Of a stretch of 64,000 bases of DNA, positions 1 through 15,054 are shown piece by piece (the stretch's first letter is position 1; each line of letters opens with the position of its first letter). A model generated the notes under the pieces. It ran no database searches and had not been told where the DNA came from. It saw nothing but the letters and a program-made list of their open reading frames with translations. The DNA lies in contig NC_051437.1 of the NCBI RefSeq assembly GCF_001649575.2, positions 14,695,092 through 14,759,091 of the forward strand, written 5' to 3'. Source of the DNA: Kryptolebias marmoratus (lineage: Eukaryota; Chordata; Actinopteri; Cyprinodontiformes; Rivulidae). The position numbers and the translations under genes are program-made.

Positions 1-3000
1 TGAGTGTCTGAGAGGAGTTTCAGCTTCTTGGCTGCCATGACAAACACTTCTGTTCTGTACATATTAAAATGTCACTTAAGTTCCCTTCCTGAAAATCACA
101 GAAATAAGCACAAGCAGCTGCTGCTGATAATGAAGACAATCTTGGTCTAATGCAAGCTATGGTCACATGATACTCAGTCATAAGTGGATCATGAGGATTC
201 CTTCCAAACACAGCTACACTGCACAGGCAGGCACACGTACACACACACATTCAAATCTGGTGAAAATATTAGTATGTTCAGGCACAACAACAGGAAAAAC
301 CCATTAAGACTGTGATGGTCAGAACCCTCATGTGCACAAGAATCTAAAAATGACCAGCAGCTCACGTTTTCAAGCAACAAAAGGGAGGGCCGACTGGCTG
401 AGTAAGAGGAGGAAGGAACAAAAATAGGGGATAAAAATAAGAAAATAAATAAATAAAAATAAAGCAGGGAAGTTGAGGTTCAGAGAGCAGATGTCTTTTT
501 GACAGGCTGAATCATTTACTGCAATAGAAATGACGTCAGCACTTATTACAGTTCCTGGCAGTCCCCCCCCCCCTTCCAAAAGAACATCCAAACCACTTGA
601 AGTCCAATTCCCTCTTACCCGTTTCCCCACTTCCTCCTGTACAGAAAATGTCATGCATTCAGTCACTGTTGTACATTTGGCTAATCTGTTCCTCTGATTT
701 CTCTCTGCACCCTCTTCAACTGTGTTAAACAGCTGCCTGCGGAGAATAGTTGAGGCAAAGAGACCTTTAGTGAAAACAGTGGTGGGTTTGTGGTGGTGTT
801 GTGGACCATTTATAATTTTCTGTTTAATCTAAAACAGGAAATATAGTTAAGTGACATAGGACTCCACTTTGCGATAACAATAGGGATAAAGCAAGTGTGT
901 TTTTAAAATAAATCGAATGAGATGATTGAGAAAAGGAACAACAGCTGAACCGGCCAAGAGACTTGCTGGTACTTCCTTAAATTAATTTCGCTACACACTG
1001 TAAGCTGCTGCCCAACACCACACAGCTTGAGGTCGCCTCCACCCACAGCGCTCACAAACTAAAGCATCCCACAAGCGGTTATAATATGTACGTTATTGCA
1101 TACACTCAGAATCGTAAAGCTTCACAAACATTTCTCAAACATTTTTTCCCCCCGGTACCTTTTCGCCATGTCTTGCACAAGCAAAGGTAAGGCTGCAGAC
1201 ACAATAGTAGTTACATAACAAAGGGTTACATTCTTCAACCATTCCTACCACCAAAGGTCAGCTTGAGCCTGCAGGACCGATGGGGAGGGAAGTCCATTTA
1301 TGTGGGCATATGCTTGAAAGAGTCTTAATGTTCAATGTGGCACTACAACATGACAGCAAAGACCAGACTTTCATACTGTTAAAACCTGTGTCAGAGGAGG
1401 GGATCTCTTGGTGGATAGTGGAAAAATAATGCATCTCAAAATCTCACTATAATACTGAGAAAATAATATTTTCTTGCACTGCAATTAATATACATTATTA
1501 GTTTTTGCTAGCCTTTATTTTCTGTTTGACATCAAAGGCCTGTCAGTCTATTTGGCTTTCAACTTATAGGCCATCATTTCAAATATAAATAAAAAAAATC
1601 TAGATCTTATTCACAACATTTAGCCCTTCCCTTACATTTTTCAACTTCATGACAATTGGTAAGGTGTCCTTATTGTTTCTGTGATGTAGACATATGGCAA
1701 AGTGACCCTTTAAATAAATGTTTCAGGAGAACATTTCAAATGAAAGCTGTTAGAAAAACATAACAAAAACACAAAATCTAAGTTCTTTCTTAGTCAAAAA
1801 GAGTTCAATTCCACAACCATCACAATGTCTAATTTGACCTTTTTATATGTAATATGTTTAAATAACTATCAATCTTTCCTAATAAGCTTTAAAAAAATGT
1901 CACGAACAAATGTTTTCCTTAAACTAGTGACACGCCATTTTGGGATCAGCCAAAATGAATAAAGTATTAGATTCTTAAAGGGGTGTTTCATTTTATGAAC
2001 AAATAATTTATCTATTAGCCATCCTACTTTTAAATGAAGTATGTAGTGAATACTCAAAATTTAAGGATACAGAGAATACTAGGAAATAAGATTCCAACTT
2101 GGTTATCAAAACCAGTACAGTATCTGAAAACTAAACCTAATAATATTATTTTATTTCATCCTAGAATCAAGTTGGACATTATTCCAAAGATAAAGGACAA
2201 CACATACTAATTTTTATGATAACACAAATTGCACTGAAGAAAGGAAAGTAAGTTCTTTGATTCATTTATGTGGAGAAAGTGAAGCAAAGGTTGGGGAAAA
2301 ACCCAGTGCTATAAATGGCCTCACTACTATAGTGCATTAACTGTGAACTGAAAGTCATTTCTGGGAAGAATTATAGTAGACATAATAAGTTGCAGCCACA
2401 GGAAAATCAGCTCATTTTTCAAGACAGGAAGAGCTTTCACGGCTCCTTGCAGTGTACTTCTATCCAGGGGTTTTGTTCCTTCTTCACTCCAGTTTTAAGG
2501 CTGTGCTGAACGGCCTGGGTTAATAAGTTACACTAACTGACTTGATTTCCAAACGGAGAGCACGGAGTCTTAAGCACTTTGAACCGCCTTGTTGCTGAAA
2601 AGTGCTATAAATACATTTGACTTGACTTCGTCATGAGGCGCGATGTTACACTTTAACATCTCTGTGTTGCAAGGACTTTTTAACGCCGATAATCCAGGGT
2701 ACCAATCACTGACAAAAAGAATGGAGCTGATAATGTTCAATCAGAACATACTGTATCTAATCTACTGTGCGTTAACTATCTGGAAACTGTGTGTCATGGA
2801 AAATGTCATTCAGGAAAAACACCCTACCAAAAAAAGAGCCACTTTACATTACAGCACATAACTGAAACATACAATCAGCTCCTAATGACGAGAGCAACGT
2901 GAGGTCTAGAATGCAGCCATTATTAGTCTTGCATTTGTCCCTCTGCCCCTCCATCTGCTCTGTTGTCCTGAATGTGTGTTTGCCCATATCAGCCTGTGCA

Positions 3001-6000
3001 AGTGTGATGCCCCACTGATGTGTGCTGAGCCACTGCATGGCAGAGGAACACAGGGACCAGACACGGTGAGGAAAATTACAAAAATGGCACAGTGTTGCCA
3101 GGGCCCCCTGTTTTCTCTCTGCTGCAAGCAAATACTGGAAAACAAATCAAAGGGGTGGGATGAGGGGAGGCAGACAGACAGATTCTGTTTATATGTACAC
3201 AAGACTGAGAATTAGAGACCTTTTGTAATAATAATAAAAAAACCGTACTGTCTTTTAGTATAGTACTTAGAAAGTAAAGCAGATGCAAGCAGGAATGCAA
3301 GTGGCATTTGTGGAAATGTCAACTTGTTTTTGGAAATTCTTTTAAAAGATCCTAACTTTAGTTGAAAAAAGGGTATTACTGTGTAAACGGAAAGTTTTGT
3401 TTTCAAGGTGCATGATCCCAGGGAGGCTAAATAACGAGTAAAAAGTAAAAAATAAGAAGCTTTTTGAACAAGGCCACATTAACACATTATCTGTCACAAG
3501 GATTTTAACAATATACACAGTTGTTATTAAATTATTATCTAATGACCTGATGCAAGTGCTCAGTTTTCTGCAACTTTGATTAACAGTGCAAAACTATTTC
3601 ACTTGATACTATGCAAAAATGTAACAAATGAGCCATTAAATTGTTCTTTGTGCAGCATCTTTTGTTAAATTTAACACCGCTTCACATTTGTGTTTAGTTT
3701 CTATAAATGTGTCCTTCTTGTTGCACAAAACTGAACTTTGACGGGCATCTATTCTCTTGAACAGTGTCAATATATATAACAGGGTGAAGCTGAAGTTAAA
3801 TGAGGTTTCCTCTGCTTGCCAGGAAGTTTCAGTCCATTGTTAATCTTATGAGCCAGCATCCTTTGGTTCTGAGTCATTGGTGTCAAACTGCTGTTTGCTT
3901 ACAGGAAAAATACCCAAGAAAGCAATTTGCTTATTACTTCAAAACACCATATCAAACAGAGAGACCTAGCAGCTGAAGAGATACATTTTTATCAGGCTAG
4001 TGGAGATTATAAAAAAGCTAAAAAGGACGACATTCATTGTTTAGCAGTTATTACGGCACTGTGACTTATTATCAAAAGTCTACACCATGTTGAAGCCCTG
4101 AGATGGACTGACCAGAGCGTACCTTAGCTCTTGGCATGAACATCAGCCATCAGGTGATAGCAGAAAAATGGAAATATGGATAGATTTTTTGCATAAATTC
4201 CCACATGCAGCAGAAAACTATACAAACAAAATGTTAAAATCTTCAACTTTTAACTTCAACAAACAAAGAAAAACAAAGTGCACTCTGGATGTTGGTGAAG
4301 AACAACTATGTTAAAATGTTTGATCAGATTATTTTAATCAAACCGATTAGAGACTCCAACTTAACTGATGAGACTATAATATGGGAATATTACTCTGTGT
4401 GAACACAGTTACCAAGGATACGACTTTTACAACTTGGTATGTCAGATGGTTTCTAAGTAGTCCTTCCTATCTTTCCATTTTTTTTTTTTTCCTCTTTTCT
4501 TCCATGTCCATGCCAAGTTGATTGCAATTTCTTTGACTGCAGTGTGTGGAGAAGGTCCAAAAACTGTGGGCTTTCCCGTGTTAGAGCGGCTTGTGCTGTG
4601 CCAGATCATTAAAATCAAGTGATGATTCGTTTCCGTCCCTACCTGTCCTCTTATTTCTGGTCTTGCCTGAGCTTTTCAGTCATTCTCTTTCCAATATAAT
4701 GTTTTTTTTCTCCCTGCCAGCTCATGTTATGCTTGCCCCATCTCTTTCTTTTAAAATCTCTAATTGCAAAACACAGCATTTATCACTACCTGCGTAGAAA
4801 TTGAGTAATCTCTTTCTTGATGAAACGGTAAAGAATTGCAAACAAAAAAAATGTAAATAATTGCATGAGTCTTGCCCCAACGTCTCAAAGCAGTGAGGCA
4901 ATTGTGGTGTTGGTTGGCCAAGGGCTGTTAGTACAGATGCCGCTCCCTTCGGCTCATTTCCGCCTGCTTTTATATTTGGCGGCTGTCCAGAAAATTCTTG
5001 TTTTATTGCATCAGCTCAACATTCAGAGTGCAAGGAGGACTTATACCGTCAGGTACACACAGTGACCACACGAGGCTCAGAAGCACTACATGATGAACCC
5101 CCATCCCACTGCACATCCCATCTCCAACCATGCATATCATACTGCCTATTCTCCTACTTGCTCCATTTCCCTATCCCCCCCCTCCCAGTAGAAAGATGAG
5201 GTCTTTTCACAGCTGGAGGTTACTCCTATTGACTGAACAAATGGGCCAGAGCAGGCAGCTAGTATGCTGCACTGCCACAGTAGCCAGACACAGCAGAGGA
5301 AGTCCTTCCCTATGGATTATCACATTAACTCTTTGCAACAAATTTTATTGCAGCCATGTTGTAATCGATATTTATAACACAGAGGACTGTGCTTTGAGGA
5401 AAAAACCTCGTCTCCCTGAGACATTATTATATAACCTGGATAACCGTATCAATGCTATCTGTCAACTGAAACATAACGTATTAAAGTTAATCTAATTGAT
5501 GGCATTTCTAAAAGTCAACAAGCCTGCTCATTTCTGCCAACATAACTGAACAGGGGAGGCTACTTGAATTTTCTGATACACAGTGAATGACTTCACTAAT
5601 TATAGTAAGATGTGACTGCAGATCACCGCAAGCAAGATGAAAACCCCTCCAAGTGAGAAAACTGTAATAGAACCACAAGCATTTAGACTTCTCAACACTA
5701 TAAAATTTAAATTTAATTCTCACTGAAGATATCATCTGGCTTTATTTTAGCTTGTTTCCTGGTGACAAAAGCAAAGCATGAAATAAAGCAGCAGTTAATT
5801 AGCACTCATTGGATTTGCACTATTATCATTTGCCACAACGGTGTTAAATCATGTTGCCACAGCTACACTCTGCCCTCCTGAGGTTTTATTAGAAAAGCCC
5901 TCTAATCAATCTCTTACTCGGGCTCTTTCTCTATGGACTGTTTGTATATTTGCTGCCTTAGCCTATTTAACATGGTAATGTGGACACATCAGAATTAGGT

Positions 6001-7792
6001 AATTGTTAGAAAATGACATTTTGAATCACAATATCTAGGCCACAGAGCAGTAAAGTGCAAGGCTAGAGGGGGAAAAAAAGCTGAACCAGATGAAAAATTT
6101 GTTGTTCAAAATGTACTTAGTTAAGGTGGAGGACACTATCATGCACTATCTTTCAAACAAGTTCTTCTTTTTTAGTACTGGGTGCAAACATTCACATATC
6201 AGAACACTTCTTTTTTTTAAAAGTTTCAACAGATGTCCATATTGAAAGCTTGCTGGTTAATTTCTGCAACTAAACTCTGGCTATAAACAAAAGCAGTGAC
6301 CAGGAAGGGAGTATTTCACACTTCAGAGACTGGAAGAGATTACTGATGCTTCACATTAGCTGCATGGTGCATGCAGATTTGATCCCATTCGTCACTTATA
6401 TTAGAATGGCGCTCTGAGAGGGTCTTCTTACTGTCGGTGCAGAGCAGGAAGCTCAATTACAGGAACCTATAACCGTTTCAATTATCACATGGGGAACGGA
6501 GTATAATTTCAATTAGGCCTGGGCTGGTTTCCAGATTTAAGACACACGAAAAAAAAAAAAAAAAGGCTACCATTTTAAAACAAAAAAAAAAAAGGTACTT
6601 CCTTCTGCAGATTGAGCTGTTTTTAATGAGTAGTAAGGGTCAGACAGTGCGGGGATTTCTCAGGTTATGTGCAGCATAGAGTGACACTCCCCCTCCCCCA
6701 CCATTTGGTGTGAGCTGTCAGTGAGCTGTGTATGAAGGCGGAAGGACGTGAACCCCGTGAATCTTTCTCCCTGTTGAAAAAGGCAAAGTCGTCCGTTTGG
6801 GAATTTTCTGTCTTTGGCACAGAACCCCAGACGGCTCGTGGCTTGGCTATCGAAGGAGGCAGTGCTTAGAAGACGTCACATCTCTGGAAGAAACAACTAT
6901 TGCTCTTTCTAAATAACACCGTCTCGACTTGCAACAAGCTATGAGAATTAGTGGGTCTAGCATCCCTGGAATAAACAGCTACTGCAGGCTCACTACTGAG
7001 GCAGACACAAGCTAATTAACTAGCTAACATCAGCTTCTCAGACTCCCAACATTTCTTCACAAAATGGAGAACAGCAGTAAAGATCTAATACTAAACAAAC
7101 ATGTGCTTTTAGTTTAGTAATATAATTAACTTGACCTAATATTACTTCAAAAGTTTTGGTTGTGTCTTCAAAATCCCAACATCTACATGGGCGTCAACAC
7201 ATGGACATATTCATGTGCTCTGTGCAGTGTCAAAAATGTCATCAAAATCAATACTAGAGTATTAGTTCATAATATACTTAAGAAGAGCAGTAACAGTAGT
7301 AACAGGATGTTTTAAAACAAAGTCAGTTAGATGACCTAACCTATTAAAATTTTGTTTAATGCTGCAATAACATAAAATCATGACATTTCTGTTTCAACTT
7401 ATCATACAATCTGAACATCCAGTCATTTCCTGTCTTAGTTTCAATGAAAACATGAAAAAGACTCATTTTGAAAATTAAAAGGTGATATTTAAAACATGCT
7501 TTAAAAGTAACTTCTTTTTTAAGCCAATAACTGCAGACGTTCAAAAGTGTAGAAAGTCTGCATGGAAAACAATTGGCTTCCTGTTTAAAAGTCTAAGGAT
7601 TAAACGGATTGTTCAGTGAACGTTACCGAGGGCTGAGTGTAAAACCTCATAATAATGATTCCCTGCCATCAGCAGTTCTCCAGCATTTCCACTGCGTGTG
7701 CACTTGGATTCTGCCTCTCTAGCAACATCCGTAACGTTCACCAGTTTCATCACAAGTTGCAGTAGCAGCCTGCCTTCAAATGCGTGACCAAA

Positions 7793-7806
7793 GTAACCAC
7801 GGTAAC
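7793..7806. promoter_or_regulatory. X-box-like near-palindrome (candidate RFX site) in b4galt5 intron 1
   Basis: GTAACCACGGTAAC fits the relaxed RFX pattern GTNRCC-N2-RGYAAC. One intronic match to a degenerate pattern is weak evidence; conservation is unknown. Confidence 0.2.
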
Positions 7807-10800
7807 CATCTCAATAACAAAGGGAGGCTCAGACCAGGTTAACAAAGACCAGGAATCTCCTCGGGATGATTAGGTTACATAAATGATTAGTGCCTCCACA
7901 CGAGACCTCTGAAATGACTCAGCTCCATCTAAGCACTGATACACCTCCACCCCCTCAACTCTTCTGCACTCAGCTACACCATCTGTCTGAGGTCATATAT
8001 CCAGACTACAGGGGCTGCATGGGGCTCATCTTACAGACAACAGTTTAAGACATAAAAGCATGATTGGTGTGTGTGTGTGTTGGGATGGGGGTGGGGGGAA
8101 ATCACCTTTGAATTTGCTTGGGTTGATATGTCTGTACAAACATCTGTAACTGGAACATGCACTGTGTAGGAAGTCAGGGCTTCAAGTACATCATTAGGGT
8201 TGTAGTTACTGAATCTCTAAGTGTTTGAGTATTCTATTAATTAATTCATTGATTAACTGAATATTCAAAAATACATGTGCCACTCAGAACTAAGGTCATG
8301 CTTGTGCACAGGCATAAAATCCTAAAATCAGTAATTTATTATAAAGCCTTTCTATAATAAAAGCCAATAGTCACCTGAATCTTGCACACTTTTGTTCGGA
8401 CTTGAGATGACGGACTGTTCTTAATGGCTTTTGTTTCTTTTGTTATGAAGTGAGAAAGTCTTCGACAGGTGCGCAGAGCTTCGTGAAAGAACACCTTGAA
8501 ACTCTATGCGCGTCCTGCCTTAGTGCACGTTCTCTGACAATTCAAAACTTTTTAATCTGTGTTCTTCCGAAAATATTTCTTTGACACCAAATCGGTTTGA
8601 AGGCAAGCGAGCTCTTCATCACTGCCAAGATACTTTAAGGCCCCTGTGCTGGGGGAACACAAAGGTAGAAATGCAACAACTTGTTATTCATTTTAAAACT
8701 AAAAGTCGGCATCTGTGAAATGTAACTTAATTTCCTCTCAGTGCACGCTGCAAATCCACGTGGAAAGACGCACGTAGAGAGCCGCCTGGGTTGTTTCATC
8801 TGCCGCGAGCACCGATACAGCTCCTCATATGGCATTTTCACAACCCAGGAAGATTCAGGATGCTGCCGTTACTTGTTGGTCTCCTTCTAAAAAGCAGCCG
8901 TCTCTGCAGAGAATGCTGTTTTAATCGGTCTACCGTTTGTATAAAGATGTTGATGAGCTAAATCAAGTTTTTACAACAGACACACTGTAAAGTATTTTTA
9001 TTTTAGTTTTGTTTGATATATCCCCAAAGTTTTATCATTTTTAGTCTTTACCTTTGATACATTTCATTTCTATTGTACATTGTGCAAATGTAAGCATGTT
9101 GCACTAACAGTAACAATTGTTCCTGTGAAACACGATGAGTATGCAGTTACTCTAAGGAAGCATTGCGTCAAAGATTTTAGCCGCAAAGATCTTTGGAGTT
9201 TTCCAATGAACCGTTGGTGCTCTATACACCAGACAACATGGATGTGGAGAACTTCATCTGAAATTCGCATGAAAGTGGTGAAACTTTGGTTGGGCACATA
9301 AAAAATAAATAAATAAATAAAAACTAAAGAAAGGTTGGTAAATGCGCAAAAATCAGTGTAAGGCAAAACAAAGTGATGCTCCAATTTCAGCTCAACTTCC
9401 TTGATGAAAAAGAGCAGTCATAAAAAATAAAACAATAAAACGATAAAATGTACATTGTTTTTTTAACAAGCTGGAAGAATAATGATGCTCTCTGCACAAA
9501 GATTTTCAAGGGCATGCGCACTTTTATAAATGTATTTTTACTCTGATTTCAGGAAGTATTCTGAATTTTGTGCTAAAAACGTGTTAACAATAAAGGAAGT
9601 TGAAAACTGACAAAATTTATTTAAAGTTGACTGTTCTCTAGTTTACTTCCAGTTATATACAACCAGAAGTCAAAAAAGAGAACTACTTTAATTAAAATCA
9701 ATCATTGAGCATGTATCTATACCTGAGAATGATCACTTTAGCTGATAATTCATGGGGTAATGTGCTTGGGAAGTATGTGTTGTGACAAATAAAGGTTACA
9801 AAGCCCAAAAAGCTCTACTCATCGAGGGTAGGTATGGACATTTTAAGCAAAAACACTGAATTTGTTCGGTAATTATTCAGTTTTTCTTCAAATATTCAAC
9901 GCCAGTTTGGTTCCGCTAGTCTCATCTAGCCCCTCCCCAAAATCTACCAGCCATCGTTCCGATGGATCAGAATGGAGGGGGACGCACGTGTTCCGACAGT
10001 ACAGGTGAGCTCACCCGTGACTACAGTTTCCACTTCATTATCCTTTCAAAATAAACTACAATGGCAGAAAGACCCTTGAGGAAAAAATAGAAATGCTTAT
10101 TATTTATGTAAACTTTAAATGCTCAAAAGTTCCTGCCCGTCCCTAATTGAATCACTTATCATTACGCATCATAATTTTATTTAACTTTTAATAATGAAAA
10201 TCTATCCTCTATGCAGCTATGCATTTCATACCATCATTGTTAAAGTAAAAGCAATGTTTTGATTCCTGATATTTACCAACCCTAAACTGAAAATGTTCTC
10301 AAAAATACTGGTTTCAATAGTTTCACTATAAGCCATTTATACAGACAAAACTTTAACTTGTGTCTCTTAAGCACACACAGCAATGCCGCAGGAACAAATG
10401 GTTTAGATTTTACAGTATCACAGCATAGTTATCTAACCTTTCTGCCTTTTTTTTTTTTAATATTATTTTTATCGTGACGTTCTCGGTTTGTTCCAGTAAA
10501 CCAAATTTGGCGTGTGCATGAAAGAGTTTGTTTGATGAGGACTAATGGGTACAGCAGGTAGGGTACCGTATGGCCAACGGCAGGCTTTAAGGGGATTATT
10601 CATGCTCCTGACTGACTCAGAGGGTGCATTGAACTCTCACTCTGTTGATATTTAACCAAATTCCTTTGTGAATAGAATGGTCAGTCACATGAGCTTGGCC
10701 TGTGTGCACGCAGTCAGCAAACAGGGTTGTAACATAAAAGCAGTTGGCTTTACACAATTAGAAAGGGGTCTAGACGGAAGCAGAAACAACTATTTTGACA

Positions 10801-13744
10801 TGCTTATTTAAGTAATGAGGCACGGGCTCTCGGGGCCGGTCAGTGGTAGAAAGCAGAGCACATCCAGCATAATTTACAGTTATTTTTACATGTTGTTAGG
10901 ACATTTAGGGAGGCACTTATGTTAAGTATACAGATGTTCATGACAAAAAGGAAAGAAAAAAAAAAAGAAATAACCCTGTGTGAATTGACTGTATTTTTTC
11001 AGGGGAATTTATTGTCACCTAGATCATCATGGGAACAAGGATGGCATGTTTTCGTGGTTGCACTGACAATAAAAAGGAGTCGGTCCTCAGAGGGATCAGG
11101 TCTTGAGGGAACCATGGCAACTGCAGTGAAAATGTCAAACAGCAGATCTTAGGCAGTCAAGCCGGAGTGACTGAACTGCTGGTCATGCAGCATTTTTATT
11201 TTTATTCTACATTTTCTGTGCATTATTTTACTCCCTTTTCAATTTTCTAAAAAAAAAAGCTACAGAAAACCAAGTCTACTTTTAATGTAATCATGTTTCA
11301 CCCCAGCCAACCCTATCCTCTGGAAGGTAGCTTAAGAAACCTGGCTGAATTGAGCTAAACGGACAGATCAATTAAGCAGCAGTAGCAAGTTAGAAGGAGG
11401 AGTCGCACTAGTAACACATGAGCCTCTGGGGCCAGAGACATAGCTTCAGATAGCTTCAGCCATTAAAGGGGAAATTAAAGAAAATATCAAAAATAATGAG
11501 CTTTTATGTTTTTCTTTTAGCTAAGCATTATCATAAAACACTCCAGTGGTCCATTTACTGATTTAAAATTTTTAAATCCCAAAGTGGGGTGAGTGTGGGC
11601 GGAGTTACCTCCTTGGTTGGTGACGCAGAAGGAGGCAGGGCCAGCTGTGGCAGACCGCTGCAGGACACTGAGGAGGTTACTGTCTCAGTGTTTATCAGGA
11701 AAAATGGAAGGAGAAGAAGAAGTAAGTTTTGTTAACAAGAGTACCGGTTAAAAAACACAGGTGGGTTTTTTTTTTGGTCTGGAGTGATGTTTTCGGGAAC
11801 TCCAGCGCCAGATTTCACAAGGGGAACCCCCAAGCTTTAAAACGGTGTCACGCAGTCTTCAAGGAGTTTCCCATCCGGACAGCTAGAGGCTGCTGGTGGG
11901 TGCTGGTCTGACAGGCGCTGGTTCTTCTATTGAAGGTTTGTATTTCAGGTGGTCCTCTTCAAAATGTTAACAGTCAGTCAGTCACCAGATTCTGGGATGT
12001 AATTTTCACCAGAAGCTAAACTAACCACATCCATCAAACTTTCTGGTCCTTTTGGAAGCTGAAGAACGACACAGATGTTGGAGTTTTTGGTCAGTTTACA
12101 CAAGTAATTGGATCACACTGAACCATTTCACCCCCACACTATCTGTATTTGATATTTCCTGCCTTGTTGGCGATCCTGTGTTTGGCACGTGATACGTCAC
12201 ACTTCCGAGTTTTCACGGAAAATGCCAAAGAGACCCTAGTTTTAACTGAGTATAATTTGTTTAAAATGAGAGACTCTGAAAACAAGCACTTTTTAAGACT
12301 TTATTTAGATTTATGTTAGCTTCTAAACACTTTTCATTTCCGCTTTAACACAAGTGAAACACGGGCAGGGAAGTAACGTGCACCAGAAACGCACAAGTGT
12401 GTTGTTTTCACAGGTACACACACACCTACTCATTCCACAGAAATACAAACACTCACTCACCACTGAAGTGCTCAGAGAGACACTGCTCTACCACAGACGT
12501 GGATCTGACACTTGCCTCTGCTTAGGTTCATGCTTACATGAATTAAAAAAAAAACAAAAAAACAGCTAGTTAAACCACACAGAGTCAAAGAGATTTAAAA
12601 CCAAAAACAGCAAATAACATTCTTCACTTGTCAAACAATGCAGATTTAATTAATGCACCTAAACTGGGGAACAGAGCGAGCTACCGGTTCAACTCTATGC
12701 AATATTTTTATGAACATGTGAAAAGCTGGCCTTGTATCAACATCTTCACTTCCCTGTAAGGCATCAAACTGCCCAGCACCAAACATAGCCTCTTTCATTT
12801 TTACAAGTCTTTCTTCTTCTTTTTTTTTGTTTTACCCAAATAAGGATTCAAATTCTCTTGAGGGAGGCAGCCACTCAGAGTGGAAAGTCAGCTATGCAGG
12901 AAGTGGCAGCCCAAACACTCAGGCACAGAGGTGAGTGCAGCATCATATGAGCACATGACCACAGTAGAGAGAAGGTGTGACTACAGCAAATATAGACCCT
13001 GAACAGGGAAACTACATTTCTCAGAAACTCACAATAATGTGACAGCACAAAGCCGGCTTTTTTCCTCACCACATCTAACGTGATACCATGGCAGAAGGTT
13101 CAGCACAAACCTAAAACTCGCTCCTTGTGCAAGACTTTAAAACGAATCCCTTAAGACGAAGTTGGGAAGGGTGAAAGAACATTAAACTTTTAATTATCAA
13201 GCTATTATATTTAACTAAATGTTAGCGGAAAACTATTAAAATGAACTTAACTCATGACAGTGTCGTGCCTGTGGCTGATGACAGAAAGTAAATTAAAAAT
13301 ACAATGAAAGGGCTTTGTGACTGAACAACAACCCTCAAATCCATCATTTTTTATTAACAGTCTGTTCATCAGTCCCCATATGATGCTGCCAACGTTGCAT
13401 ATGATGCCATCAGCTCAGCTGTTGCCAGGCTACAAACACAATACCTGGATGCAATCTCTAGAGATTTTATTTTATTTTTTTCAACCACGACTCTCTTCTC
13501 CCTCTGCTACAATTGCACCTTTCTATCTGTTTGTCAACAGCTTCAAAAGAGGAAATAAAACCTTTGACTTATTTTACGCAAATCTCAGTGATGCATACAG
13601 ATCTTCAACTCTACTGACTGGTACAGGAAGTAATTGCAACCAAGTGCAACAGCTTCACACAATGCCTCTCAAGTCATTATTTGCCATTTTTAAATCAGCC
13701 ATGTCTCTGTGTGTTTTCCTTTGTCTGCAGCATTAGCAGAATAC

Positions 13745-14060
13745 CTCACGAACCAGTGGACAGCTTGTAACGAAACTTGCAGAAAGTAATCACTGGGTGT
13801 ACAGCTACAACTGATAAGGTTTAGGGAGCCAACCTCGTCCAAGACAGCCACTCAATCGACGGCTACAGCTCAGCTACTTTTACAGATACTGAGCTAACAT
13901 TTTGGTGTGGTAATAGCTGAGAGTCGCCCTCAATGCATACTTCAGCGCCAACAGATCACCGCTCTGGCAATATTGCGTGAGCTCGTACATAGCGTAATTT
14001 ACAAGGTTTGACCAAAACGCCTACAACTCTGTCATTTCTCAACATAAAATGATCTTAGTG
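13745..14060 (+). repeat. Diverged interspersed repeat, family A, copy 1
   Basis: It shares blocks with three other places in the window: 'gaaacttgcagaaagtaat', 'tagctgagagtc', and a tail like 'caaggtttgaccaaaacgcc'. The other copies are near 36785-37020, 44440-44715 and, inverted, 55590-55980. The family is not identified; the copies are old and have lost pieces. Confidence 0.6.
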
Positions 14061-15028
14061 CGATGGGCGATACGCATTCCTTTAATGAGTACTAGGAATT
14101 TCATTTATAATGTTTTTGTTTTTCATTATTTTTTAATCCTAGTAGTAGGTTTTTTTCATTCATCAGTATTAAACACTGAAACACAATTATTTTGGGAGGA
14201 TATAAAAAGCATGATTTAATTCAATGCAATTACTAGGCATGCACAGTTTTATTCCGTGCATCACAAGTGATCAAAATCAACTACAATGTATAATTGATGT
14301 TTTGTGTAACGTATAGCAATGAGACAAGTCATTTCCAGGCATATATTACCATTTCAAGCGAAAGAGATACACTTCAAAACAATGTTGTACTCATTTCTGC
14401 TCGTCTCACTGATTCATTTGGACTTGGGTTCTATATTTGCCTCGCCATAAGAATAAAACAGAATAAAAATTAACTTGCTTCTGAGACATGCGCTAACTGG
14501 CAGTCTCCACTGGTACCAGAGTACTTAAGAGAAGATAAGTAGGTATAATTACAGCTGGTGTCAATGAAATGATGTGGAGCTGCAAGGTTACGTGCAGTTT
14601 CTTTATAGCCGAATTAAATTTATATAGATTTTAATGATACAAAAACAAAGCCCACGCCACGGCTTACAAAGTGTGTTGCTACACGTCGAGTCAGAGTAAC
14701 AGCTTTATCCAAGTCTTTGTTTCCTTATTGCACCACGGTAAAAAGAACTATTCATAACTCTCTGAAGCAACTTTAAACCCCTGGTTAGAGCTTTACTTCG
14801 CTTGTTAACTATGAAGATTCATTGCTTCATTTGCTGTGACGTCACTTTAAAACACACAGCCTGGACTTAGTTCTTCATAGCCACATCTCTGAATGAATGA
14901 GTTACAAACTAAGGCATGCACAGTGTCACAGACATAAAAACCATTTAAGGTAGGAGGATGAACCTGGTCTCCAGTGACATAGAGAAGCACCTGCTCTCTT
15001 GTCTCCCTTGCACTCCCTGGATGTGACG

Positions 15029-15054
15029 GTGTGTGTGTGTGTGTGTGTGTGTGT
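15029..15054. repeat. (GT)13 microsatellite
   Basis: Uninterrupted GT dinucleotide run in b4galt5 intron 1. Confidence 0.95.

Noticed and set aside
13317..13736. 139-codon plus-strand open frame
   Set aside because: No recognisable motif, lies in b4galt5 intron 1, and composition is that of random AT-rich sequence.
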